In this document: positions 7,016 to 14,808 of the stretch, piece by piece | How positions within the stretch are numbered: position 1 is the first letter of the stretch | Layout of the letters: every line of letters starts with the position of its first letter | From: CAZTVF01 sp964616985 | GTDB taxonomy: Bacteria > Planctomycetota > Phycisphaerae > SM23-33 | Reading direction: 5' to 3' | NCBI GenBank assembly: GCA_964616985.1 | Contig: CAZTVF010000106.1 | Coordinates: 1 to 18,321, forward strand | Length of the DNA stretch: 18,321 nt | Position numbers and translations under genes: made by a program | Notes under the pieces: generated by a model | The model's database searches: none | What the model was told of the DNA's origin: nothing | What the model saw: only the letters and a program-made list of their open reading frames with translations

Positions 7016-8152
7016 TCATGATGTCCGGTCCACCAGCGCCTCGGTCGGCACGATCGCCACGTCGATCTCCCCGCAAACTGTCGTCGTAAAGACCACGTAG
7101 CGATCGCCGCAGACGAACCGGGGGTGCGGGTCGATGTGGTAGTTCCGCCCGGCGTGATCGGCACGCTCGGGGTTCTCGGCCACCACCAGGGTCTTGCCGG
7201 TGTCGCGGTTCAGGAACTGGACCACGGTGGCGCCGCCGCGAAAGAACGGCCATTTCGGCACGACCGAATCGGTGACGATCAACCGGCCGTCGCGGGTGCA
7301 GTGAGCATGCCAGCAGTGCAGAGGCAGCGGGATCTTCTCGATCTCGCCGTCGGCGACCCGCACCCGCCACGTCTCGTTCCACCCCTCCTTGCCCGGGGCG
7401 CACCATACGTGCTTGCCGTCGGCATCCCACCACTCGTGCGAAGGCGCCTGCGGCTTGGGCAGGATCGGGCGCGGCCGCTGCCCGCGTCGCATCAGCCAGA
7501 GACGGTTCGTGATGGGAATTGTCAGGCCGGTGATCGGGTCGCCATGGTACTCCTCGGCGAGCAACACCTCGTCCGGGTCGGTCGGGCTGAATTGGGCGTG
7601 GTTGTAGCAGCGGTCGAAGCGATGCCAGAGCTGGAAGTCGTCGCCGTTTACGGGCAGGCTGCCGAACAGCCACTGCATCTCCAGCCCCAGGTCGACAAAG
7701 AACTCCTTGCCGTCCGCCGAACGCGTGAGGTGGGTCGCGGCACTCGCGATGCGTCGGCCGCCGATCAGGTCGTCGGGGATCGCGTTGACCCTCTCCACCG
7801 GCGCATCCGGGTGCGGCCCGCGTTTCCACACGGTGCGTTCAAACTGCCAGTACACCTCGCCGGTCTGGGTATCCACGTAGGGCGAAGCTTCGCCAAACTG
7901 CGTTTCGGGGAAGTGGCGTACTTCCTGCGTCTGGAAGTCCACCACTCCGAGCGTGCGTCCGCACGCGGAGGTGCCCGACGGCGGGAAGGCGCAGTAGAAC
8001 CACAGGTAGCGCCCGTCGGCGCTCATCGAGTCGTTGACGAAATAGAATCCCTCCTGCACCGGGGCGACCTTGCGGTTCAGCACGCGGATGGTCACACCCG
8101 ATTCCGGGTGCGTGACTGGAGTGAAGAGGCTGCAATCAGACAGGTCAATCAT
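7016..8152 (-). CDS. PL22-like (oligogalacturonate-lyase-like) seven-bladed beta-propeller protein
   Basis: 378 residues with repeated short strands typical of a beta-propeller (DSMSADGRYLWFY at 41-53, HLTRSADGKEFFVD at 141-154). Segments resemble oligogalacturonate lyase: NHAQFSPTDPDEVLLAEE (184-201), SHEWWDADGKHVW (238-250), WHAHCTRDGRLIVTDS (281-296) and YHIDPHPRF (338-346). In PL22, Mn-binding histidines lie in such positions; H185, H239, H282/H284, H339 and H343 are candidates. PL22 enzymes split short unsaturated oligogalacturonides in the cytoplasm; the missing signal peptide fits. Start ATG at 8152 has AAGGAG about nine bases ahead and overlaps by eight bases an upstream frame ending at 8145. 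It is followed after 20 bases by the GH38 gene. It could instead be a non-catalytic propeller or act on another uronide. Confidence 0.62.
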   Translation of the reverse strand: MIDLSDCSLFTPVTHPESGVTIRVLNRKVAPVQEGFYFVNDSMSADGRYLWFYCAFPPSGTSACGRTLGVVDFQTQEVRHFPETQFGEASPYVDTQTGEVYWQFERTVWKRGPHPDAPVERVNAIPDDLIGGRRIASAATHLTRSADGKEFFVDLGLEMQWLFGSLPVNGDDFQLWHRFDRCYNHAQFSPTDPDEVLLAEEYHGDPITGLTIPITNRLWLMRRGQRPRPILPKPQAPSHEWWDADGKHVWCAPGKEGWNETWRVRVADGEIEKIPLPLHCWHAHCTRDGRLIVTDSVVPKWPFFRGGATVVQFLNRDTGKTLVVAENPERADHAGRNYHIDPHPRFVCGDRYVVFTTTVCGEIDVAIVPTEALVDRTS

Positions 8153-8285
8153 GGAAGCCCTGCTCCTTCTTTGCGTAGATGATCTCGAATCGCTTCAACG
8201 AAGGGGCCTGCGCCGCTGTGAGAATCATCACATAGTAACCGCGCACGTCAATGGATACAGCCCGAAAGCCATCTTCACATCCCTG
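8145..8285 (-). pseudogene. C-terminal remnant of an unidentified gene
   Basis: The 227-base gap between the nucleoside hydrolase and the PL22-like gene contains a frame whose last 40 or so codons look like a real protein end: DVRGYYVMIL (two strand-like segments), then SLKRFEIIYAKKEQGF and a stop at 8147-8145. That stop lies eight bases inside the PL22-like gene and its codons contain that gene's Shine-Dalgarno, the arrangement expected for coupled operon genes. Upstream of about 8285 the frame turns into Arg-rich nonsense. The simplest reading is that most of a gene was deleted, leaving its 3' end. The family is unknown; the segment suggests a terminal beta-sandwich strand pair. Confidence 0.35.
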
Positions 8286-8379
8286 CAATGGAGCCCGTCG
8301 CCCTCGCGGTTGCCTTTGCAGTAGCCTCCTGAGGCACGCGACGAGCCCGGTAGCCGATCGGGCGAGCACCATGGCGCCA

Positions 8380-9288
8380 CTAGGCCCTTCCCAGCAGCCT
8401 CGCAAGCAGGTCATCCTTGTAGGCTTCCACGTCGGTCCAATCCATTGCCACGTGCATGAGCTTGCCACGCGGATCCGGCCGCGTGAAGCCCTCGTCATCG
8501 ACAAGGACGTTCAGGTCACGCATGGCTAGGAACCGCGTGGTGTAGGCCAGGTGGATAGCGACCGTGTCGAACAGGATCGTGCTACCCTTGTTGACGTAGT
8601 CCTGGGGTATTGACGGCACGTTGGACAGCCAGATGCGGTAGTTCTCGATCAGCGCCTGGACGACCGGGTCGCGCGAGGCCAGCAACTCCTGGTACCGCGA
8701 GCCGTCCAGGCGGATGCAGCCGCAGGTGTCCAGCGGAGTGATCGTCACGTCCCATGGGGCCGATAGCGCCGCGCGGGCGGAAGCGACGTCGAACTTCACA
8801 TTCCACTCGGCGACCATCCCGGGCTTGTTGTCGCAACCGCGTTCGAATGAACCGTGCATTCCCACGAATCGTGCCCGCCCGGCAATCTCCGGGCGGTCCT
8901 CAAGGGCCTTGCGGATGTTGGGCATCGGACCGATGCAGATGAGCGTGACGGGCTGATGGCTATCCATGATTGCGTCGATCATCGCCCTGACGCCGTCGTC
9001 GTGGACCTTGCCGCCGTAGTCGGCGAGGTCGTAGTCCTTGACCCATGCCGCCTGGCGCTCGCCGGCGCCGTCGGCGTTCTGGCGCACGCCCACCCCCACG
9101 GGCACGTCGGTTCGGCCGGCGATGTCGAGCATCTTCGCCAGCAGCTTCGCCCGGTAGACGGTGTCGCCGACGTCGCTGACAACCATCTTCACGTCCAACT
9201 CCGGGCAGCGGAGCATCATCACCAGGGCCCAGGTATCGTCGATGTCGCCGCCGATATCGGTATCGAGTATGACCGGGATCTTGTTCAT
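8380..9288 (-). CDS. Inosine/uridine-preferring nucleoside hydrolase family protein
   Basis: 302 residues, the usual length for the IUNH family. The N-terminal calcium and catalytic site is clear: ILDTDIGGDIDD (7-18), the DTDIGxDxDD variant. Other family marks are TLICIGPMPNI (115-125), AEWNVKFDVASA (160-171, matching the AEFN-type segment) and FDTVAIHLA (240-248, D241 being the likely C-terminal metal ligand). Family members hydrolyse N-ribosidic bonds of nucleosides to ribose and base in the cytoplasm. The start ATG has GGAG a few bases ahead. It sits between two glycan-degrading genes, 68 bases after the GH42-like gene, which suggests either nucleoside scavenging or a shifted glycoside specificity. 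Confidence 0.85.
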   Translation of the reverse strand: MNKIPVILDTDIGGDIDDTWALVMMLRCPELDVKMVVSDVGDTVYRAKLLAKMLDIAGRTDVPVGVGVRQNADGAGERQAAWVKDYDLADYGGKVHDDGVRAMIDAIMDSHQPVTLICIGPMPNIRKALEDRPEIAGRARFVGMHGSFERGCDNKPGMVAEWNVKFDVASARAALSAPWDVTITPLDTCGCIRLDGSRYQELLASRDPVVQALIENYRIWLSNVPSIPQDYVNKGSTILFDTVAIHLAYTTRFLAMRDLNVLVDDEGFTRPDPRGKLMHVAMDWTDVEAYKDDLLARLLGRA

Positions 9289-9304
9289 TCACGTCTCCAC
9301 TGTG

Positions 9305-9327
9305 CCGCCCCTATGCGGAAAGGGCGG
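9305..9327. repeat. 6-bp inverted repeat between GH42-like and nucleoside hydrolase genes
   Basis: CCGCCC (9305-9310) and GGGCGG (9322-9327) can pair around an 11-base loop in the 68-base gap. No T-run follows on the minus strand, so termination is doubtful; it may shape the message ahead of the nucleoside hydrolase start at 9288. Confidence 0.3.
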
Positions 9328-9356
9328 GATTACTGACCTTTGCGGTGCGAATCCGT

Positions 9357-11591
9357 CTACGGAAAGGACGTATGAACACCGTGGTGAAGAGTCAGCACAT
9401 GCTCGTTCTTCAGGCAGTAGACTGCCGTGGTTTTCGCCGGGAGTTCCACCGTCACTTCGGTCACGTTCTCTGCCACGACCTCGCCGCTGAAGACTTCGGT
9501 GATCTGCGGCACGACCCGCGGGAAACATAGCCGCTTCGCCCCCGCCTGGCGGGTGTGGAGCACCAGAAACTCCCCGCTGGCGTACAGGGCGTCATCGGTG
9601 TCGCTATACAGATGCACGCCCGCCATCCGGGCGGCCAGTTTGTAGAGGGCGACCGGCGCCGCCGATACGGCCGAAAGGATGATCCGGCCCTTGCCGCGCG
9701 GGAACACGGCCGCGGCGACAGCGCCGTCGGCATAGCGAGCCAGCGGCGTGACGTGCGGGTCGTCAATGACGTAGCGGAAATGCCCGGTCTTCGGATTGCC
9801 GATGGATCGCGCCTTCGGTGCGATCCCGTACTGGGCAGCAACGGATTCTTCCAGCGTGGCAGCCAGCACGCCGGGGACCTCCATCCGCACCTTCATTCCC
9901 AGCAGTTGCCCCATGTTCTCCCGCGAGGCCGTCTCGCCGTCGGTGATCCCTGCGGCGTAAAGGAAGAGTGCCGTGGCCCCGGCCTCGACCCGGCGATGAA
10001 TCGCGGCGCGCGTGCCGGGAGCGCACAGGAACGAGAACGGGAAGACCAGCAGTCTGTAGTCGCCGAGCTCCGGATGCTCGAAGTCCTCGGCCACGATCGC
10101 GTCGTTGGGTGCGCCCAGGCGCTGGATGTTCTCAATGTTGTCCTGCGTCATGTCGCTCAGAAGCTGCTGGTTCTCGCCGCTCCAGACGGTCTTGAGCGGC
10201 AGTTGGTGGTCGGCAAGGCCGAAATACTTCCACGAGCGGTTTTCAAAGACCACCAGCGTTTCGGCCACGCGCGAGTGTGGCACGCTCAGCAGCGCCCGGC
10301 CAACCTGCTGCTGACGGGCGAGTTCGGCCAGCAGCTCCGGACGGTCGAACCAGCCGCCGGGCATGTCGAAATACCAGATGCCCTGTCGCTGGCAGAGCAG
10401 CATGGCGGCAAACTCGCGGCGCATGGAGGCGATGGCGTCTTCGATCGACACCTCGTTCCAGCCGTCCCGGGCTGTGGAAGGTCGGATGTCGGCTTCCCCA
10501 ATCGCCAGCTTGTGGTGCAGATCGTGTGAGCGGTATCCCGCGTTCATGTAGACGGAGACCCCGCCGGCCTTGCGGTCGCAGTAGGTCAGGCAGCAGGTAA
10601 TGAAACCGAGGGCCGGGTGCTCCAGCACAGGAAGGAACTCGCCGGGCATGGTCTGCACGCCGCTGAAGGCGGTATTCATTGTGGCCATGTGGAACACGCC
10701 GTTGAACAGCGGTGGCCCGTCTTTGGCCATGCGGCCGAGGATGTCGCCGATGGCGCGGGTTGGATGGTCGTTGTAGCAGTCGAGGAAGTCCTGGATCCGG
10801 CGCGAGCGCGGTTGCGACGGATCGCGGAAGCCGCCGATGTCGCTGTGCGTGCGCTCCTCGATGCCCGGCAGGGGCGGATCCACGAAGCCCGCGGCCGGAT
10901 TGCCCCAGGCCGCGCGCAGGGCTTCGACCGTGCCGTACTTGCGCTTCAGAAAGCGGCCGAACTCGCGGGTGACGGCCGGACAGATGTCCATCATCAGGCC
11001 CCAGTTACCGCCGGGGTTGCCCCAGTTCCACTCGAAGCCTGCGCCGCAGATGACCGTGCCGATGATCCGCCCCGCCTCGGGCAGCGCGGCAAGATGTTCC
11101 ATGATCTTGGCTATAGCGCCGGGCGCGTAGGTGCGGTAGGTCTCCGAGAAAAGGGAGATCTGGTCGAAGACCTGGCAGGCCTTGGCGTCGGAGGTGTCGC
11201 CCGGACGGCGCGACACGAGGATCTGCTCGTCCTTCGGCAGCGGGGGCGGCGGAATGATGACGCGCAGGACGAAATACGCCTCGGGCATCACCTCGACCAG
11301 CCGCCGCACTACGATGTCGAAGTTCGCGTAGTCGAAGCGACCATCGGGTTCCCAGCCGATCTCCGGCATGCACGGCTGGAAAATGCGCAGTCCGGCGTCA
11401 TAGACCCTCCGGAGTTGTTCGTAGACGACATCGTTGGCATAGTCGTAGCCGGGCGTCTGCCGCGCCACGTAGTGCGTCCGGGCAAAGGCGAAGAGCAGCG
11501 GCAGTTGCCGGTCGCCGTTGATGGTGAGCGCCAGGGCATTGCCGGTTCGCACCATTCGCACGCTGGGGAAGCCGGTTGTATTATCAGTCAT
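9357..11591 (-). CDS. GH42-like (clan GH-A) glycosidase, probable beta-galactosidase family
   Basis: 744 residues. The N-terminal two thirds reads as a TIM barrel: VYEQLRRVYDAGLRIFQP (56-73), GTVICGAGFEWNWGN (178-192) with E187 as candidate acid/base, then FLKRKYGTVEALRAAWG (214-230), which is characteristic of GH42 and relatives. Near residues 540-570 the YRLLVFPFSFLCAPGTR stretch followed by VEAGATALFLYAAG matches the glutamine-amidotransferase-like trimerisation domain of GH42. I could not locate a convincing catalytic nucleophile. GH42 enzymes remove beta-galactose from short oligosaccharides, often in the cytoplasm. Start chosen at MTDNTTGF: GGAGG (11603-11599) is seven bases ahead, whereas the in-frame ATG at 11597 is only one base from it. 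No signal peptide. It lies 23 bases after the jelly-roll gene. Confidence 0.65.
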   Translation of the reverse strand: MTDNTTGFPSVRMVRTGNALALTINGDRQLPLLFAFARTHYVARQTPGYDYANDVVYEQLRRVYDAGLRIFQPCMPEIGWEPDGRFDYANFDIVVRRLVEVMPEAYFVLRVIIPPPPLPKDEQILVSRRPGDTSDAKACQVFDQISLFSETYRTYAPGAIAKIMEHLAALPEAGRIIGTVICGAGFEWNWGNPGGNWGLMMDICPAVTREFGRFLKRKYGTVEALRAAWGNPAAGFVDPPLPGIEERTHSDIGGFRDPSQPRSRRIQDFLDCYNDHPTRAIGDILGRMAKDGPPLFNGVFHMATMNTAFSGVQTMPGEFLPVLEHPALGFITCCLTYCDRKAGGVSVYMNAGYRSHDLHHKLAIGEADIRPSTARDGWNEVSIEDAIASMRREFAAMLLCQRQGIWYFDMPGGWFDRPELLAELARQQQVGRALLSVPHSRVAETLVVFENRSWKYFGLADHQLPLKTVWSGENQQLLSDMTQDNIENIQRLGAPNDAIVAEDFEHPELGDYRLLVFPFSFLCAPGTRAAIHRRVEAGATALFLYAAGITDGETASRENMGQLLGMKVRMEVPGVLAATLEESVAAQYGIAPKARSIGNPKTGHFRYVIDDPHVTPLARYADGAVAAAVFPRGKGRIILSAVSAAPVALYKLAARMAGVHLYSDTDDALYASGEFLVLHTRQAGAKRLCFPRVVPQITEVFSGEVVAENVTEVTVELPAKTTAVYCLKNEHVLTLHHGVHTSFP

Positions 11592-11598
11592 GGCCATG

Positions 11599-11603
11599 CC
11601 TCC
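11599..11603 (-). promoter_or_regulatory. Ribosome binding site deciding the GH42-like start
   Basis: GGAGG on the minus strand lies seven bases before ATG 11591 and one base before ATG 11597, so the inner ATG is the better start. Confidence 0.65.
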
Positions 11604-11614
11604 AATGTAGCATG

Positions 11615-12592
11615 CTAACGGTCGCCATAGATGGCGAAGTCGTCCCAGTAGATCTGCGTCAGGCCGCCGCGATGTCGGACGTAGTCGATCAGGGCCGATG
11701 ACGTATAGAGCTTCATTGGGCTCCAGCCGTACAGCGGCTGGGGCTCGGGCGAGCGTGGGTTGTAGGTCCAGTCGGTCACGTCGAAGACCGTCACCCAGTC
11801 GCCACCCTCGACTCGCACCCGGTAGGTGAATCGGCCGGTCTCGGCGTTGCCCATGCGATAGCCGGTCTCGCACTCCAGCCAGACGCCGGTGGGCACGGCG
11901 AAGTCCCGCTGCACTCCCTCCCAGGTAGGCTTGGCCCAGCCGTAGTACTCTGGGAACACGGGCATCCCCTCTTCCCAATGCGGTTGGCCATGCACGTTGA
12001 AGTGCAACATCTTCCGACCGGGGCCGGGCTCGCGGCACAGGCCAAGGCTGATGCGGTAGGTGTGCTCGCCGCCGTCCCAGGGCGGGCTGAACCATAACTC
12101 CTGCAGGGTCAGCCAGTTGAACCCCCGCTCCCAGTCGCGCAATACTGCGAGATCGGGGTGCAGATACATGCGGACGCGGCTGCCCATCACCGTCAGGTTG
12201 CGGTTCTGATAGATGCATGCCTGTACCCGCGCCTTCGCACCACCGGGGTACCTCTCATTCGCGTGCGTGACGCTGAACTGCAGCACTTGGTTGCCTGGAC
12301 AGGTGGGGTCCTCGATGATCCGCGCGAACCGCTCCGCCACGGTCCCGCCCAGGTACTGGATGTCGAAGTAGCCCAGCCGCGGCTGACCGGAAGCATCATC
12401 CCCGGCATCCACTGCCGGAGCACCGGGAAGAGCCCAGAGATGCGGCGGGGTCAGACGCCGGCGGAAGACGTCCCAGTCGTTGGGTGGTGCGACCGAATGG
12501 TCAACGCCGCCCATCACCTCATGCGCATCCGCGGGCAAGCCGCATGTCGCCGGTTCGAATCCGGTCTGGAACAAGAGACAATCTGAATTCAT
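11615..12592 (-). CDS. Concanavalin-A-like jelly-roll protein, possible polysaccharide lyase or binding protein
   Basis: 325 residues rich in Trp, Tyr and beta-strand patterns. It opens LLFQTGFEPATCG and closes TQIYWDDFAIYGDR; a final DDF-type strand is usual in ConA-like lectin/glucanase folds. Central segments such as NWLTLQELWFSPPWDGG, TGVWLECETGYRMGN and GRFTYRVRVEGGDWV fit a carbohydrate-facing sandwich. I do not recognise a named family or certain active site. The frame extends upstream to an ATG at 12631, but GGAGG (12603-12599) lies six bases before ATG 12592 and none precedes 12631. The upstream codons MTSRER belong to a vestigial UROD-like start shared with another locus. No signal peptide follows the chosen start. 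It sits 25 bases after the GH63-like gene. Confidence 0.65.
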   Translation of the reverse strand: MNSDCLLFQTGFEPATCGLPADAHEVMGGVDHSVAPPNDWDVFRRRLTPPHLWALPGAPAVDAGDDASGQPRLGYFDIQYLGGTVAERFARIIEDPTCPGNQVLQFSVTHANERYPGGAKARVQACIYQNRNLTVMGSRVRMYLHPDLAVLRDWERGFNWLTLQELWFSPPWDGGEHTYRISLGLCREPGPGRKMLHFNVHGQPHWEEGMPVFPEYYGWAKPTWEGVQRDFAVPTGVWLECETGYRMGNAETGRFTYRVRVEGGDWVTVFDVTDWTYNPRSPEPQPLYGWSPMKLYTSSALIDYVRHRGGLTQIYWDDFAIYGDR

Positions 12593-12598
12593 CACAGG

Positions 12599-12603
12599 CC
12601 TCC
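12599..12603 (-). promoter_or_regulatory. Ribosome binding site deciding the jelly-roll gene start
   Basis: GGAGG on the minus strand is six bases before ATG 12592. The upstream in-frame ATG at 12631 has no Shine-Dalgarno match and overlaps the previous gene, so the shorter protein is preferred. Confidence 0.65.
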
Positions 12604-12614
12604 GTGGTGCTTGC

Positions 12615-12707
12615 CGTTCACGACTCGTCATACGGGGTAATTGAACGGGAAAGGGTTGGCCCTTCCCGCCTTTGTATGAAGGTGAGAGTTCTGTCCTGAA
12701 TCACAAC
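12615..12707 (-). repeat. Duplicated hydrolase-tail/UROD-start junction, copy A
   Basis: This 93-base block aligns without gaps to 16113-16205 with 77 identical bases (83 percent). On the minus strand it encodes the last residues of the GH63-like hydrolase (IQDRTLTF...LSRSITPYDES) and, overlapping by 14 bases in another frame, an ATG followed by MTSRER, the usual start of URO-D family proteins. A hairpin, CGGGAAAGGG (12646-12655) against CCCTTCCCG (12660-12668) with one bulge, precedes that ATG. Confidence 0.85.
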
Positions 12708-14792
12708 CCCGCGGAGTTCAAACTCTTCGGTGGTATAGGGCTCGAAGGTCAGAGCGCCGCTTGCGGGATCCAGGCGGATGCCGGCCCAGTATTTCATGAA
12801 GGGGTCAATCCAGGCGCTGTGGAAGTAGTCGCAGATTGAACGGAAGCGGGCGCCATCCGCCGCTCGGTTGTGCTCGATCGCGCACGGCACCGAACGGTCG
12901 CCGTACAGGAAGTGCAGGCGTGTCCAGCTCGCCATAAACTCGATCCAGCGATCTCGCAAGGGCTTCCCGTGTTCGGAGGCAGCGGCGGCGCCCAGGGCTT
13001 CGGCCATCAGGCCATTGGCGTAGTGCCAGACCGGCCCGTTCCAGGCGCAGTCGTACGGATGGGGCTCGGCCTCGGAGGCGGCGGTCGGTCCGGTCAGGCA
13101 GTTGCCAGGCCAGTACATCGGGCAAGTCTTGGCTACGGTGGCGATAGGGAAATCGCTCCAGAACCAGGCCGGGTCGAAGAAGCGCTCGAACGCGCGCAGG
13201 TATTCCGGCTCGCCCGCCAGCCCCCACAGGAACGGGGCGAAGCTATCGTAGCAGGCGGCCTGGTTGGCGAGACGTCTTGTCGCGGGATCGGCGGCGTAGA
13301 ACATGCCGTGACTCTCGTCCCACATCTCTTTCTTCAAGGTCGCCAGCTTCCGACCGGCGAGTTGTTCGAAGGAAGCGGCGTCCGCGATGTGGCCGAGCTG
13401 CGCGGCGGTCCTGGCGCAGGCCGTCAGGTTGGCGATGGTATAGGCGGCCAGGTCGAGGCGCAGGACTTCGGCCACGGTGTATCCCTGCTGGCGCGCGCCC
13501 TCCAGGTCGTGACGCCAATCCCAGGACGGGTCGGTGAACTGATAGAAGTTGGGCTGGTATTCCGCGCCGGTCATCCAACTGCCTTTCTGCACCGGCAGGT
13601 CATCAGGCGCCAGCCCTTGGACCCCATCCAGGGTGTACGCCTTGATCGCCGGGTAGACACGGGCCAGCAAGTCGGGATCGGGGTTCATCCGGCAGCGATC
13701 CCAGATGGCCATCGGCGTGAACTGGATGTACGTCCGGTAGCCGCGCACAGCGTCCGCCCAGTTCAGGATCTCGTCGCGGGCGTAGGACGGGTCCCGCAGC
13801 CACTGGCTTTCCTGGATGTGGAACGGAACCGACAACCCGATCACACAGCCGAACCAGCTTCCCATCGGGCTCTCGTAGAAGGCTGGGCGTGGGTAGGGAT
13901 GGTTGCGGATGACCTTGCCGGGGTTGTGGCGGTTGCGCTTGACCACGAACCAGCGGTAGTAGTAGGCCTTCAGCATATCCTGGTCGGCGGTGACGAGGCG
14001 CGGAACAAGTTCGTCAAACCACCGGTCAAAGGCCGAGGCGTTCCGTTCCGACCAGCCGCCGGCGCGCAGGTGGGCCGTGGCGGTTTGCAGGGCGGCTGAG
14101 GGATCGGCGTCCACGCAGAAGGCGTACTGGAACGTGGCCGACTGGAAGGGGCCGAGCCGAAAAACGAGATCCGGGCCGCCCCGCGATGTGACCAGCGCTG
14201 CGAAGGTCTGGATCGGCAATCGCTCGGACAGCCCACGCGGGACCGTTTCGACCTGCACTGCAAATGCCCCTGGCTGGCCGCCGGGCTGGAAGTGCGGCAG
14301 GCGGATTTCGACCCGATAGTCCCGCGGGCGGCGCTGGTCGTTGGTCAAGGTCACTTCGGAGACAAAGACGTTCTCCTCTGTGATGCACTTCGATTCCCTG
14401 ACCGTCAAAGGTCCGGCATACGGATGCTCGCCCGGTTTGCGGCTCGCCCGGGCACGGTAGTAGGTGGTCATGTACGCCGGTGTCCAGTGGTTGCGGGTGG
14501 CGACGAAATCCAGAGCTTCCCGTTCCGCGCCGTCCACGCGCGAGATGACCAACTGGAGCACGTCTTTGAGGTTGGTCTGATGGCCCAGGCACCAGATACC
14601 AGCCAATCCCATCCTTGGCGGCCCCCAGGCGTAGTGCGGCAACTGCGGGCTGATGGCACTCTCGAACATCGAGTCGGGGATGTTGCCGGGGATGCGCTCC
14701 ACATCGCTCACCGTCCACATCTCCGGGCCGATCAGGTCGCCGCGGGCAGAGTTGCCCAGGAAAGCGTTAATGCTGCCGGGAAAGGTTTTCAT
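12618..14792 (-). CDS. (alpha/alpha)6-barrel glycoside hydrolase, GH63/MGH1-like
   Basis: 724 residues. An N-terminal beta-domain (about 1-230) with strand-rich sequence such as FVSEVTLTNDQRRPRDYRVE precedes a helical catalytic part. The latter has the clan GH-G type segment DCAWNGPVWHYANGLMAEAL (581-600), matching the catalytic region of mannosylglycerate hydrolase-like, GH63 and trehalase-like enzymes, and KKEMWDESHGMFYAADP, typical of the same group. Such enzymes cleave alpha-glucosidic or alpha-mannosidic bonds by inversion; the substrate here is unknown. The frame is open upstream, but homologous-looking sequence starts at MKTFPGSINAF, 16 bases after the previous stop, with a weak GAAGAGG site. 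No signal peptide. Its last 30 or so codons are duplicated at 16116-16223. An alpha-L-rhamnosidase-like assignment is the main alternative. Confidence 0.7.
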   Translation of the reverse strand: MKTFPGSINAFLGNSARGDLIGPEMWTVSDVERIPGNIPDSMFESAISPQLPHYAWGPPRMGLAGIWCLGHQTNLKDVLQLVISRVDGAEREALDFVATRNHWTPAYMTTYYRARASRKPGEHPYAGPLTVRESKCITEENVFVSEVTLTNDQRRPRDYRVEIRLPHFQPGGQPGAFAVQVETVPRGLSERLPIQTFAALVTSRGGPDLVFRLGPFQSATFQYAFCVDADPSAALQTATAHLRAGGWSERNASAFDRWFDELVPRLVTADQDMLKAYYYRWFVVKRNRHNPGKVIRNHPYPRPAFYESPMGSWFGCVIGLSVPFHIQESQWLRDPSYARDEILNWADAVRGYRTYIQFTPMAIWDRCRMNPDPDLLARVYPAIKAYTLDGVQGLAPDDLPVQKGSWMTGAEYQPNFYQFTDPSWDWRHDLEGARQQGYTVAEVLRLDLAAYTIANLTACARTAAQLGHIADAASFEQLAGRKLATLKKEMWDESHGMFYAADPATRRLANQAACYDSFAPFLWGLAGEPEYLRAFERFFDPAWFWSDFPIATVAKTCPMYWPGNCLTGPTAASEAEPHPYDCAWNGPVWHYANGLMAEALGAAAASEHGKPLRDRWIEFMASWTRLHFLYGDRSVPCAIEHNRAADGARFRSICDYFHSAWIDPFMKYWAGIRLDPASGALTFEPYTTEEFELRGVVIQDRTLTFIQRREGPTLSRSITPYDES

Positions 14793-14808
14793 GCGCCATC
14801 TGCCTCTT

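Noticed and set aside
6996..7829. Upstream extension of the GH38 frame to a 1157-residue protein
   Set aside because: The extension overlaps the well-supported PL22-like gene, and its translation is Arg/Pro-rich shadow sequence. A strong Shine-Dalgarno marks the start at 6995.
12549..12570. tRNA T-arm-like sequence (CCGGTTCGAATCCGG)
   Set aside because: No matching acceptor stem, D-arm or anticodon arm lies at the right distance, and the bases are coding sequence of the jelly-roll protein (FEP segment).
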